DNA of 62,813 nt from an uncultured Pelagibacteraceae bacterium (GCA_902598405.1 CACKBQ010000006.1:1-62813); one strand, 5' to 3'; shown: positions 39,371 through 49,916, counted from the first letter of the stretch. Notes: a model not told the origin generated them from the letters alone. Numbers and translations: made by a program.

Positions 39371-40051
39371 ATGACTGTAAATCCACTAAACTTACATTGG
39401 GAAATAAAAGGAAATTTTTTGCTGAATTGTAACTGCGATGTATTTTGCAATTGTCCGATGTCCCTGGGGAGAGCGGTTCCAAATTCACCAAATGGTAAAT
39501 GCTTTTCATGGTGGGGAATTAATATCGAAGAAGGATATGCAGAAGAAAAGTGGTCTGGATTTAACCCTATCAAAAGAGAGTCTAAAGGAATTATGGATTT
39601 AAGTGGTTTAAATGTTGCTATTCTTTTAGAAGTTCCTGGCCCTTTAGGTTCAGGCGGTTGGACAGCAGGATTATATATTGATGAAAAAGCATCTGATGAT
39701 GCAGCTGATGCGCTCGCAGTTATTTTCTCAGGTCAAGCAGGTGGACAAACAGGTTGGTTTAGACATATGATCGCAAACTTCCTTGGCGTAAAAAGATGTT
39801 CTATATCATATAAAGAAACCGACGATGGATGGTCGTTTACAATTCCAGAAATCTTAGATGGTCGAATTGAACATGAGCCAGGAAAAGAGAGAGGCGAAGT
39901 AGTAAAAGTATCAAACTTAAAATATTGGGTTGCGCCAGAAATAATTGTTTGTAAAGGATCAAAAAGAAGTAGGATTAGAGATCACGGCCGTAATTGGGAT
40001 TTCACAGGTGGAAGTGCCGAATATTGTGCTGTTGATTGGGCCGGACCATAA
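39371..40051 (+). CDS. DUF1326 domain protein
   Basis: GNFLLNCNCDVFCNCPMSLG and HMIANFLGVKRCSISYKE patterns; 4 nt after the DUF2182 gene. Confidence 0.8.
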   Translation: MTVNPLNLHWEIKGNFLLNCNCDVFCNCPMSLGRAVPNSPNGKCFSWWGINIEEGYAEEKWSGFNPIKRESKGIMDLSGLNVAILLEVPGPLGSGGWTAGLYIDEKASDDAADALAVIFSGQAGGQTGWFRHMIANFLGVKRCSISYKETDDGWSFTIPEILDGRIEHEPGKERGEVVKVSNLKYWVAPEIIVCKGSKRSRIRDHGRNWDFTGGSAEYCAVDWAGP

Positions 40052-40056
40052 TTCAT

Positions 40057-42492
40057 ATGAAAAACAAAGCTAAAGTTGTCGTCATTGGTGGCGGTGTAGT
40101 TGGAGTTAGTACACTTTACCACCTTGCAAAAAAAGGATGGTCTGATGTAGTTTTGTGCGAACGCAAAGAACTTACATCAGGTTCGACTTGGCACGCTGCG
40201 GGTTTGATGCCTTTATTCAACATGAGTTACTCTGTTGGTCAAATCCATAAATACTCAGTTAAATTTTATCAAGAACTTGAAAAAGAAACTGGTCAAGATG
40301 TTGGCTTTAGGCAAGTAAGTAATATTCGACTTGCTGAAAACCAGGATAGAATGGATGAGTATCGTCAATATGCAGGTGTTGCGGAAACAATAGGTGTTAA
40401 AGTCAATTTTTTAACTCCCGAAGAAGTTCAAAAAGTTTGGCCGCTTTGTTCAACTGAGGGCTTAGTGGGTGCTATACAGCACCCTGAGGATGGATACATA
40501 CAACCCAATGATCTTACGCAAGCTCTAGCAAAAGGAGCAAGAGCGCTTGGAGCTGAGATTTACAGACAAACAGCAGTCATAGGACTTGAACAATTACCAG
40601 ATGATAGTTGGATTGTTACAACTGATAAAGGTGAAATCAAGTGTGATATTGTTGTTTCATGCTCGGGAAATTTTGTCAGGCAAACCGGAGAAATGGTTGG
40701 ATTAGATATCCCAGTGATACCTGTTGAGCATCAATATATCGTTACAGAAGCTCATCCTAAAATTCTAGAAAGACAAAAAGAAGGCCTTCCTGAAATGGGT
40801 GTACTTAGAGGATCTGACGGCGCATGGTATATGCGTGAGGAAGCTGGTGGATTAATTCTTGGACCATATGAAAATGGTGCACCATGTTGCTATGTCAATG
40901 GACCTAGCAAAGACTGTGAGTATGAATTATTCCAAGAAGACTTAGATAGACTTGGCCCCCATATAGAGCATGCCATTCACAGAGTTCCTATTTTTGGAGA
41001 GGCAGGAATTAAGAAAGTTTATAATGGTGCTATTTGTTATACTCCAGATGGAAGCCCAATTATCGGTCCAGCATGGGATAGAAAAAATTTATATTTAAAT
41101 GACGGTCATTCGTTTGGCGTTACAGCTGCTGGTGGTGCAGGCTGGCAGATCGCAGAATGGATTGTTGATGGCGAACCGACTATTGATATGCTCGGGGTTG
41201 AACCCAGAAGATTTGGCGATTACGCATCAAAATCATATTTAATCAAAAAAAATGAAGAGGCTTATGCTAACGTTTTCACAATCCATTATCCTGATGAAGA
41301 AAGGCCCGCAGGCCGGCCATTAAGACAAGCTCCTTGTTATGATAGGCTGAAAAATTTAGGTGCAGTGTTTGGTCAAAAGTTTGGTTGGGAGCGCGCAAAC
41401 TGGTTTGCTCCTGAAGGAGTTCCTCAAGAAGACGATTGGTCATTCAGGCGATCAGCGTGGTTTGAGCACATTGGAAATGAATGTAAAAATGTAACGGAAA
41501 ATGTAGGTCTTTTAGATATGACTGCATTTGCAAAATGCAGAATAAGCGGACCAGGAGCAGAAGAATTCCTGGATAATTTAGTTGCTAATAAATTACCAAA
41601 AAAGATAGGAAGGACAAATCTCTGTCATGCTTTGAATTCTAAAGGAGGAGTGCACTCAGAATTTACAATAATGAGAGAGTCTCATGACAGTTTTTATTGT
41701 GTTTCTGCTGGAGCTTGGCAGCGGCTGGACCATGATTGGGTAAAAAAACATATGCCCGATGACAGAAGTGTAAAATTTGAAAATATTACAAATCAAATTG
41801 GAGTATTAGTTGTCGCTGGTCCGAAGTCGAGAGAACTTCTTCAAAGAGTATCTGAGGATGATTTCACAAATGAGGGTTTCCCATGGCTATCTGGTAAAAA
41901 AGTAAAAATTGGTGCTGCAGAAACACTTGCAATAAGAGTAAATTTCGTTGGCGAATTAGGATGGGAAATCCACTCACCAATTGAAGTACAAAATCATATA
42001 TTCGATACATTAATGGATGCAGGAAAAGATCTGGGTTTAAAGCCTTTTGGCATAAGAGCAATGGACTCTTTGAGAATTGAGAAATCCTACAAACTAATTG
42101 GTACAGAATTATCAATTGAATACGCAGGATATGAGTCAGGAATAGACAGGTTCATTCACCCAAACAAAGGTCAATTCATAGGCAGAGATGCATTAGTTCA
42201 GTGGAGAGAAAAAGGTTTTGAAAATTCCTTCGTAACTCTTGAAGTTCATGGTGTCAAAGACGCTGATGTGCTTGGCAATAATCCAATATATGCTGATGGC
42301 AAAGTTATTGGTCGCGCTACAGGTGGAAATTTTGGCTTTCGAGTTAATAAGTCTCTCGCTTTAGCTATGGTCAATCCAGCTCATTCAGAAGTAGGCACAA
42401 AGTTAAAGATCGATATTTTGGGAGATATGTTTGATGTAACGGTAATACCCGAAAGTCCATACGATCCTGATAATCAGAAACTTAGATCTTAG
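40057..42492 (+). CDS. FAD-dependent oxidoreductase with C-terminal GcvT domain, dimethylglycine dehydrogenase-like
   Basis: VVVIGGGVVGVSTLYHLAKKGW, SGSTWHAAG, PEDGYIQPNDL, C-terminal GcvT fold (GELGWEIHSP, SLRIEKSYKLIGTELS). Confidence 0.85.
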   Translation: MKNKAKVVVIGGGVVGVSTLYHLAKKGWSDVVLCERKELTSGSTWHAAGLMPLFNMSYSVGQIHKYSVKFYQELEKETGQDVGFRQVSNIRLAENQDRMDEYRQYAGVAETIGVKVNFLTPEEVQKVWPLCSTEGLVGAIQHPEDGYIQPNDLTQALAKGARALGAEIYRQTAVIGLEQLPDDSWIVTTDKGEIKCDIVVSCSGNFVRQTGEMVGLDIPVIPVEHQYIVTEAHPKILERQKEGLPEMGVLRGSDGAWYMREEAGGLILGPYENGAPCCYVNGPSKDCEYELFQEDLDRLGPHIEHAIHRVPIFGEAGIKKVYNGAICYTPDGSPIIGPAWDRKNLYLNDGHSFGVTAAGGAGWQIAEWIVDGEPTIDMLGVEPRRFGDYASKSYLIKKNEEAYANVFTIHYPDEERPAGRPLRQAPCYDRLKNLGAVFGQKFGWERANWFAPEGVPQEDDWSFRRSAWFEHIGNECKNVTENVGLLDMTAFAKCRISGPGAEEFLDNLVANKLPKKIGRTNLCHALNSKGGVHSEFTIMRESHDSFYCVSAGAWQRLDHDWVKKHMPDDRSVKFENITNQIGVLVVAGPKSRELLQRVSEDDFTNEGFPWLSGKKVKIGAAETLAIRVNFVGELGWEIHSPIEVQNHIFDTLMDAGKDLGLKPFGIRAMDSLRIEKSYKLIGTELSIEYAGYESGIDRFIHPNKGQFIGRDALVQWREKGFENSFVTLEVHGVKDADVLGNNPIYADGKVIGRATGGNFGFRVNKSLALAMVNPAHSEVGTKLKIDILGDMFDVTVIPESPYDPDNQKLRS

Positions 42493-42504
42493 CTACTTGA
42501 AATA

Positions 42505-43560
42505 GTGTCAGAAGCTTTAAAAGTTTACGAACAGCTCTGTAAAGATAAGCATATTGAACATAATATTAAGCAAAAAGATTTAGTTATTGAATTAGATAAA
42601 TTTTTGTTAGGTTCGAGCAGAAATTTTATAAAAAAACTATTTCGATATAATTTAAATCAAAAGAAATGCTTTTATTTATACGGGGGAGTGGGCATTGGAA
42701 AAACACTCATTATGGATTTATTCTATGATGACGTAAATTTAAAAGAAAAACAAAGAGTCCATTTTCATGAGTTTATGATTGATATACATGATCAATTACA
42801 CCAACTCAGAAATGAAAAAAATTCTAGAGATTTTATAATTTCAAAACTTGTAAAAGGTATTAAATCGAAATCAAGTCTCATATTTTTTGATGAATTCCAG
42901 GTCACAAATATAGCCGACGCAATGATTCTAGGGCATTTATTTGAGGAGTTCTTTAAAAATAATATTTTAATTGTATTAACTTCTAATTCCAGCCCAGAAG
43001 ACTTATACAAAGAAGGGCTGCAAAGAGAACTTTTTATTCCATTTATTAATTTAATTAAAAATAACTCTCTAATTCATCATCTATCAATAGACATTGACTA
43101 TAGAACAAGATCATTAAAAGAAGAAAAGAACTTTTTTTTATCAAATTCACCGGTTAGCAAGCTTAAAATAAATGATATTTTTTCTATCCATTCAAATAAA
43201 ACTTCAGTTGAGGATAAAGTAATAAGTGTGAAGAAGAGAAATTTTGTTGTTAAGAATTTGTCTAATAGAATAGCTCGTTTTCAATTCAATGAAATTTGTG
43301 GAGATGATAGAGGCACTGAAGACTACCTCGAGTTAATTAAATTAATTGATAGATTAATCGTTGAAAATGTTCCAAATTTTGGAAATACAAATTCTAATCT
43401 TCAAGAAAGATTTATTAATTTAATTGATGTTCTCTATGATAATAAAATTAAATTATATTTAAGCACAGAAAAAGAAATAAGCGATCTTGGCAGTGCATAT
43501 CATTTGAAAGATAAATTTAACAGAACCATAAGCAGACTTCTAGAAATGAAATCACAATAA
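42505..43560 (+). CDS. zapE: AFG1/ZapE-family ATPase
   Basis: FYLYGGVGIGKTLIMDLFYDD, FDEFQVTNIADAMILGHLFEEFF, LTSNSSPEDLYKEGLQRELFIPFI; GTG start. Confidence 0.87.
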   Translation: MSEALKVYEQLCKDKHIEHNIKQKDLVIELDKFLLGSSRNFIKKLFRYNLNQKKCFYLYGGVGIGKTLIMDLFYDDVNLKEKQRVHFHEFMIDIHDQLHQLRNEKNSRDFIISKLVKGIKSKSSLIFFDEFQVTNIADAMILGHLFEEFFKNNILIVLTSNSSPEDLYKEGLQRELFIPFINLIKNNSLIHHLSIDIDYRTRSLKEEKNFFLSNSPVSKLKINDIFSIHSNKTSVEDKVISVKKRNFVVKNLSNRIARFQFNEICGDDRGTEDYLELIKLIDRLIVENVPNFGNTNSNLQERFINLIDVLYDNKIKLYLSTEKEISDLGSAYHLKDKFNRTISRLLEMKSQ

Positions 43561-43566
43561 TTACAA

Positions 43567-44802
43567 ATGAAAATAGCAGTAATAGGAGCGGGAATAGTTG
43601 GTATTTCTTCAGCTAATTGGCTTAAGAATTACGGTCAAGATGTGACTTTGTATGATATGAATGATCCTGGATCACAAGCAAGTTACGGCAATGCTGGAAC
43701 TTATGCAAAATATGCAAATATACCAACAAATTCATCATCCTATTTTTATTTATTTCCATATCTATTGCTAAACAAAAACAGCCCCTTATTCATTAGCCTA
43801 AAACGATTAAATGAAACATTTCCTTGGATTATAAAATACTTGAGCAATTGCAGAAATGAAAAAGTTAACCACACTGTTCAACATTTAACAACTTTACTGT
43901 CACATATGGATGATGGTTATGAAGATCTTTTCAACGAAGCAAATGTAGAAAATTATATATCAAGAGAGTCTATTATGTATGGATGGTCTACAAAATTATT
44001 TTTTAATGCTGCAAAACGAGATTTTTCTAAAAGAAAAGAAACAGGCGTTAAAATAACAACTCTAAGTCGAGATGATATTTCTGATCTTGAACCAAATATT
44101 AATAATATCTTTTACAAAGGGGCCTTATTTGAAGGTAGTTATTTTGCGAAAAGTCCGATCAAGGTTAGCGAAGCATTAATGAAACTGTTAATTAAAAAAG
44201 GAGGAAAATTCAAAAAAGAGAAAGTTATATCCATTAAAAAAACTGAAACTAATCAAATAAATATTAAAACAAACTCAGGAGAGACCCTGCACGATAGAGT
44301 CGTGATTACATCCGGAGTATGGTCTAATGATCTGCTTAAACATATAGGCGACAAAGTGCCACTGGAAGCTGAGAGGGGCTACCATTTGGTCAATCCAGAA
44401 TTGAAGAATATTGTAAAAAGACCAATATCTTGGCAAGAACGAGGAACATATTTTACACCAATGTCTGACGGTCTAAGAACGGGTGGAATTGTTGAATTTG
44501 GAGCTTTAAATGAAACAAAAAATGAAAGAGTTCTTAACTTTTTAAACCGAGCATTAAAGGAAGTTTTTCCCTCAGCAGACCTTCCTCAAAAAACATGGGT
44601 AGGGTTCAGGCCATCGGTGCCTGACTCTCTTCCAGTGATTGGACAATCTCCAAAAAACCCTTATATTTATTATAATTTTGGTCATCAACATATCGGGTGG
44701 TCATTAGGTGGCATATCAGGAAAACTGGTTGCACAACAAATTTGCGCAAACAATACAGATTTAGATTTGTCACCGTATTCTGTAAAGAGGTTTAAGTTAT
44801 GA
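43567..44802 (+). CDS. D-amino-acid dehydrogenase-like FAD oxidoreductase
   Basis: IAVIGAGIVGISSANWLKNYG, GSQASYGNAG, GFRPSVPDSLPVIGQSPKNPYIYYNFGHQHIGW. Confidence 0.85.
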   Translation: MKIAVIGAGIVGISSANWLKNYGQDVTLYDMNDPGSQASYGNAGTYAKYANIPTNSSSYFYLFPYLLLNKNSPLFISLKRLNETFPWIIKYLSNCRNEKVNHTVQHLTTLLSHMDDGYEDLFNEANVENYISRESIMYGWSTKLFFNAAKRDFSKRKETGVKITTLSRDDISDLEPNINNIFYKGALFEGSYFAKSPIKVSEALMKLLIKKGGKFKKEKVISIKKTETNQINIKTNSGETLHDRVVITSGVWSNDLLKHIGDKVPLEAERGYHLVNPELKNIVKRPISWQERGTYFTPMSDGLRTGGIVEFGALNETKNERVLNFLNRALKEVFPSADLPQKTWVGFRPSVPDSLPVIGQSPKNPYIYYNFGHQHIGWSLGGISGKLVAQQICANNTDLDLSPYSVKRFKL

Positions 44803-46040
44803 AATACTCACTATACAATTTAGTTAAGAATTCATTTTCTTATCATGAGAATTGGGAAAAAGCATGGAGCAGTCCTGATCTTAAACCTGAATATGATGTA
44901 GTAATAGTTGGAGGCGGCGGCCATGGATTAGGAACTGCCTATTACCTAGCAAAAGAATTTGGTGTTAAAAATATTGCTGTTCTTGAGAAGGGATGGATTG
45001 GTGGGGGTAATACAGGACGTAACACAACCATAATAAGATCTAATTACTTATGGGATGAAAGTGCAGCTCTTTATAATCATGCTGTTAATTTATGGGAAGG
45101 CCTATCAAGTGAGCTTAATTTTAATGTAATGTTTTCACAAAGAGGTTTATTTCACTTAGCGCATTCAGTTCATGACATGCAAGAAATTACAAGGAGAGGT
45201 TACTCTAATTATTTAAATGGTATTGACGCTGAAATTCTAAATCAGGATCAAGTTGCAAAAAAAATACCTCATATTAATGTTAATGGCAGGTATCCTGTTT
45301 TAGGGGCTTTACTTCAAAGGCGAGCGGGAACGGCGCGTCATGATGCTGTAGCATGGGGGTATGCAAGAGCGGCAGAAAATCTTGGTGTCGATATAATTCA
45401 AAACTGTGAGGTTAAAGGAATAGATATTTCAAATGGCAAGGTTGTTGGATTACAAACAACAAAAGGTTCTATTAAAGTTGATAAAGTTGGTCTCGTACCT
45501 GCTGGACACTCCTCAGTATTAGCTAATATGGCAGGTTTTTCTCTCCCAATAAACTCTGTACCCTTACAGGCTTTAGTAAGCGAGCCTGTTAAGCCAATTC
45601 TAGATTGTGTCATCATGTCAAACTCCGTTCATGTTTATGTAAGTCAATCAGATAAAGGTGAACTAGTGGTTGGAGCAGGTTCTGATGCCTATAACTCATA
45701 TTCTCAGCGTGGATCCTTTGATATGATTGAACATATGATGGCTCCTTTAGTTGAATTATTTCCTATATTCTCAAGACTAAAAATGCTTCGCAGCTGGGGC
45801 GGCATTGTAGATGTAACCCCAGATAGAAGCCCAATAATAGGAAAGACCCCTGTAAAAGACTTGTTTATTAACTGCGGTTGGGGAACTGGCGGATTCAAAG
45901 CAACTCCAGGGTCAGCACATGTATTTGCTGAGACAGTTTTTAGAGGAGAGCCAAATGATATTGCAGCTCCTTTTTCATTAGAAAGACATTTCTCGGGAGC
46001 CTTAGTTGATGAAGCTGCAGCGGCAGCAGTTGCTCATTAA
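44799..46040 (+). CDS. soxB: Sarcosine oxidase subunit beta
   Basis: DVVIVGGGGHGLGTAYYLAKEFGVKNIAVLEKGWIGGGNTGRNTTIIRSNYL; followed by soxD, soxA, soxG. Confidence 0.93.
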   Translation: MKYSLYNLVKNSFSYHENWEKAWSSPDLKPEYDVVIVGGGGHGLGTAYYLAKEFGVKNIAVLEKGWIGGGNTGRNTTIIRSNYLWDESAALYNHAVNLWEGLSSELNFNVMFSQRGLFHLAHSVHDMQEITRRGYSNYLNGIDAEILNQDQVAKKIPHINVNGRYPVLGALLQRRAGTARHDAVAWGYARAAENLGVDIIQNCEVKGIDISNGKVVGLQTTKGSIKVDKVGLVPAGHSSVLANMAGFSLPINSVPLQALVSEPVKPILDCVIMSNSVHVYVSQSDKGELVVGAGSDAYNSYSQRGSFDMIEHMMAPLVELFPIFSRLKMLRSWGGIVDVTPDRSPIIGKTPVKDLFINCGWGTGGFKATPGSAHVFAETVFRGEPNDIAAPFSLERHFSGALVDEAAAAAVAH

Positions 46041-46051
46041 TAATTTTTTTT

Positions 46052-46336
46052 ATGTTTATAATTAATTGTCCATATTGTGGGGAAAGAGATCAGACAGAAT
46101 TCACATGTCACGGCGAAGCTCACATTGCAAGGCCAGATAACCCATCTGAAATAAGTGATGAAGAATGGGGCCGGTATCTTTTTTTCAGAGAAAATCCAAA
46201 AGGAACCCATTTTGAAAGATGGACTCACGATCATGGATGCAGACGATGGTTTAATGTAATGAGAGATACTGTCACAGATCAAATAATAAAAACATATAAA
46301 ATGGGTGAAGCGAAGCCGGAGATATCAAATGAGTAA
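46052..46336 (+). CDS. soxD: Sarcosine oxidase subunit delta
   Basis: CPYCGERDQTEFTCHGEAHIARP, HDHGCRRWFNVMRDT. Confidence 0.94.
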   Translation: MFIINCPYCGERDQTEFTCHGEAHIARPDNPSEISDEEWGRYLFFRENPKGTHFERWTHDHGCRRWFNVMRDTVTDQIIKTYKMGEAKPEISNE

Positions 46337-49334
46337 TCAAAATAGGACAATTTACGGCGGTAAAGTAAATAGGGAAAAGCCAATTAACTTTGTTTTTAAC
46401 GGAAAGTCTTATATTGGGTACCAGGGTGATACGTTAGCTTCTGCGTTATTAGCTAACGATGTTCATTTAATAGGTAGAAGTTTTAAGTATCATCGCGCAA
46501 GAGGAATATTAACTGCAGGTTCGGAGGAGCCAAATGCAATTGTTCAATTAGGACTTGGAGCACGTACAGAGCCAAATATTCGTGCAACAGAAGTAGAGCT
46601 TTATGAAGGTCTAGAAGCTTCTAGCCAAAATTGTTGGCCATCAGTTAATTTTGACATTGGAGCAATGAACAACTTTCTATCAAGAATATTCCCTGCAGGT
46701 TTTTATTACAAAACATTTAAATGGCCTCCAAGCATGTGGTTATTTTATGAGCATTTCATAAGAAAAGCTGCTGGGTTAGGTCAGTCACCTACAGCAAAAA
46801 ACCCAGATAGATATGAACAGAAATTTTATTACACTGATATCACTATTGTAGGTGGTGGCATCTCAGGTTTACTCGCAGCTTTGGGCGCAGGTCGATCGGG
46901 GTGTAAAGTTTTACTTATAGATGAAAATCCGGAATTAGGAGGATATCTTCTTGATTATAATTTTAGCATCAATGAGAAAGATGGAAAGAAGTGGCTGAAG
47001 AAAATCATTGAAGAATTAAATGGTTTAGCCAATGTTACAATTCTCAAAAGAACCACTGCAATGGGGTATTATGATTACAATTATTTAACGGCTCTAGAAA
47101 AAGTTACTAATCACCATGCAGAATTTTCAAGCACTTTACCGAGAGAGAGATATTGGCGCATACGTTCAAAAAAAGTTATTTTGGCACAAGGAGCTTTTGA
47201 AAGACCACTTGTTTTTGCCGACAATGATAGACCTGGTATCATGATGGCATCTGCAGGTCAAAAGTATCTCTCTAGGTACGGAGTATTACCAGGTAAGTCA
47301 GTTGTACTTTTTACAAACAATGACCATGCTTATTTAACCGCTTTTGAGTTTGTTGAAAAGGGGGCTAAAGTAACAGTCGTAGATACAAGAGATCTTTTAA
47401 ATGCAAGAATTAGTGAAAAATGTAAATCATTAAATATAACAGTTTTTAAATCATATTCAGTTATTAAGACCTATGGTGATAAGAAAGTAAATAGAATAGA
47501 AATACAGCAAGTTGATAAAAATCAAAATAAACTAACAGGAGAAGTTGAAAATATTCATACTGATTGTGTATTAATGTCAGGTGGTTGGAATCCAGCAGTC
47601 CAACTGTTTAGCCAATCAAGAGGTAAACTAAAATATGATCTAAAGATTAATACTTTTGTTCCTGATAAAATCATCGAAAACCAAAAAATAATTGGTTCGA
47701 ATAATGGTCAGTTTAATCTGCAAGAAAATCTTAATGAATCTTTTGAAGCAGGAATAGCAGCAGCTAATGAACTTAATTTCAATAGCGTTGAAAAAGTTAA
47801 TTGGACTGGAAAAGAAGAGATAGAGTTCACACATTCTGATATTGAGCCATATATGTTAGGTAAGAAAAAAGTTACAAAAGGATCTAAACATTTCATTGAT
47901 TTTCAAAACGATGTAACTGCTGCAGATATTTTTCTAGCGCAACGAGAAGGTTATATCAGTGTAGAACATACAAAAAGGTACACAACAACAGGGATGGGCA
48001 CTGACCAAGGAAAAACATCCAATGTTAATGCATTGGCTTTGATGTCTCATATTCATAATAAACCTGTCGACGAAATAGGACACACAACTTTTAGACCGCC
48101 TTATGCTCCTCAGACGATTGGAGCTATAGCCGGAAGAAGCGTTGACAAGCTTTTTGACCCTGAACGAAAAACATCAATGCATGAATGGCATGTTGAAAAT
48201 AAAGCTGTATTTGAGGATGTTGGGCAATGGAAAAGACCATATTATTTTCCTCAAAACAAAGAGGATATTCATCAAGCAGTTAAAAGAGAATGTTTAGCAG
48301 TAAGAAATAGCTTGGGTATATTAGATGCATCAACCCTTGGAAAGATTGATTTACAAGGGCCTGATACCGCTAAATTCCTAAACATGATTTATACAAACGC
48401 ATGGTCAAAACTTGAAATTGGCTCATGCAGATACGGATTAATGTGCAATGAGCATGGCATGATATTTGATGATGGGGTTACAAGTAGGTTGGGAGAAAAT
48501 CATTATCACATGACAACGACAACTGGCGGTGCTGCGAGAGTAATGTCCTGGTTAGAAGAATTTCTACAAACAGAATGGCTTGATATGAAAGTGTTTTGCA
48601 CCTCAGTTACTGAACAGTGGGCTGTGTTGTCTATATCGGGACCAAATTCAAGAGAATTTTTAAAAGATTTAACAAATATTGATTTATCAAAAGAAAATTT
48701 TCCATTCATGAAATTTAGAGAAGGGGAAGTTTGTGGAGTTAAAGCAAGAGTATTCAGAATTAGCTTTACTGGAGAGTTAAGCTATGAGGTTAATGTTCCT
48801 GCGCGTTATGGACGTTATGTTTGGGAAAAATTTATGGAACATGGGAAAAAATACAATATTACTCCATATGGTACAGAGACAATGCATGTATTGCGAGCTG
48901 AGAAAGGATTTATAATCGTTGGACAAGATACAGATGGAAGTGTCACACCAAGTGATATGAATATGGATTGGATTGTTTCAAAGAAGAAAGAAGATTTTCT
49001 TGGAAAGAGATCCTTTACGAGATCTGATACCGTTAGACATGATAGAAAAAAATTTGTTGGACTCTTAGTTAATGACAAAAAAACAATTCTTCCAGAAGGA
49101 TCACATATCGTTGAAAAGGCATTAAAACAGCCACCGATGAAAATGTTAGGACATGTTACATCTAGTTATTACAGTCCTACTTTAGGTTATCCAATCGCTC
49201 TAGCGATGTTAAAAGATGGCTTTAGTAAAATGGGTGAACAAGTAGTTGTACCACTTATGAATGGCAAGATTATTGAAGCTACTGTGACAGATACAATATT
49301 CTACGACAAAGAAGGTAAGAAAAATAATGAGTAG
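46329..49334 (+). CDS. soxA: Sarcosine oxidase subunit alpha
   Basis: FNGKSYIGYQGDTLASALLAND, HRARGILTAGSEEPNA, C-terminal GcvT domain; about 1000 aa. Confidence 0.94.
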   Translation: MSNQNRTIYGGKVNREKPINFVFNGKSYIGYQGDTLASALLANDVHLIGRSFKYHRARGILTAGSEEPNAIVQLGLGARTEPNIRATEVELYEGLEASSQNCWPSVNFDIGAMNNFLSRIFPAGFYYKTFKWPPSMWLFYEHFIRKAAGLGQSPTAKNPDRYEQKFYYTDITIVGGGISGLLAALGAGRSGCKVLLIDENPELGGYLLDYNFSINEKDGKKWLKKIIEELNGLANVTILKRTTAMGYYDYNYLTALEKVTNHHAEFSSTLPRERYWRIRSKKVILAQGAFERPLVFADNDRPGIMMASAGQKYLSRYGVLPGKSVVLFTNNDHAYLTAFEFVEKGAKVTVVDTRDLLNARISEKCKSLNITVFKSYSVIKTYGDKKVNRIEIQQVDKNQNKLTGEVENIHTDCVLMSGGWNPAVQLFSQSRGKLKYDLKINTFVPDKIIENQKIIGSNNGQFNLQENLNESFEAGIAAANELNFNSVEKVNWTGKEEIEFTHSDIEPYMLGKKKVTKGSKHFIDFQNDVTAADIFLAQREGYISVEHTKRYTTTGMGTDQGKTSNVNALALMSHIHNKPVDEIGHTTFRPPYAPQTIGAIAGRSVDKLFDPERKTSMHEWHVENKAVFEDVGQWKRPYYFPQNKEDIHQAVKRECLAVRNSLGILDASTLGKIDLQGPDTAKFLNMIYTNAWSKLEIGSCRYGLMCNEHGMIFDDGVTSRLGENHYHMTTTTGGAARVMSWLEEFLQTEWLDMKVFCTSVTEQWAVLSISGPNSREFLKDLTNIDLSKENFPFMKFREGEVCGVKARVFRISFTGELSYEVNVPARYGRYVWEKFMEHGKKYNITPYGTETMHVLRAEKGFIIVGQDTDGSVTPSDMNMDWIVSKKKEDFLGKRSFTRSDTVRHDRKKFVGLLVNDKKTILPEGSHIVEKALKQPPMKMLGHVTSSYYSPTLGYPIALAMLKDGFSKMGEQVVVPLMNGKIIEATVTDTIFYDKEGKKNNE

Positions 49335-49911
49335 TCAACCGCAAATTTTTTCCCCTCTTACACAAAAAGAAAAAATCGCTTCGGATAATATTTCATTGGA
49401 GCTAATTGAGTTTCTAGGAAAAATTAATTTGAGATTAAAGGAAAATGACCCTCAAGCAAGAGATGCAGTAGAAAAATACCTTACATATAGCCTTCCAAAA
49501 AGTGCTGGTGGAGTCACTGGAAATAATGAGACTAGAGTTTTGTGGTTAGGACCAAATGAATATTTGTTATTAAGTGAAGATGAAAAAAAAGACAATGTTA
49601 TCAATGGATTAAGAGAAATACTTTCAGATCTATTTTGCGCAATTACCGATGTATCTGATTATTATTTGACGATGAGGCTTAGTGGTCCAAAAAGTATTGA
49701 AGTCTTAACAAAAGCTTGCCCTCTTAATTTTGATCAATATCTTACAAAAGGAAATTCTTGCGCTCAATCATATATAAGTAAGGCAACTGTCCTAATTGAC
49801 AGATTATCAGATGACCTAGTTTTTGATATATCAGTTAGATGGAGTTTCGCTGATTATTTATGGGATTGGTTAGCGGACTCAAGCAATGAATTTATTTTAA
49901 GCGAAAAGTAA
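49327..49911 (+). CDS. soxG: Sarcosine oxidase subunit gamma
   Basis: VLWLGPNEYLLLS, AITDVSDYYLTMRLSGPKSIEVLTKACPLNFD; immediately downstream of soxA. Confidence 0.88.
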   Translation: MSSQPQIFSPLTQKEKIASDNISLELIEFLGKINLRLKENDPQARDAVEKYLTYSLPKSAGGVTGNNETRVLWLGPNEYLLLSEDEKKDNVINGLREILSDLFCAITDVSDYYLTMRLSGPKSIEVLTKACPLNFDQYLTKGNSCAQSYISKATVLIDRLSDDLVFDISVRWSFADYLWDWLADSSNEFILSEK

Positions 49912-49916
49912 TTATT

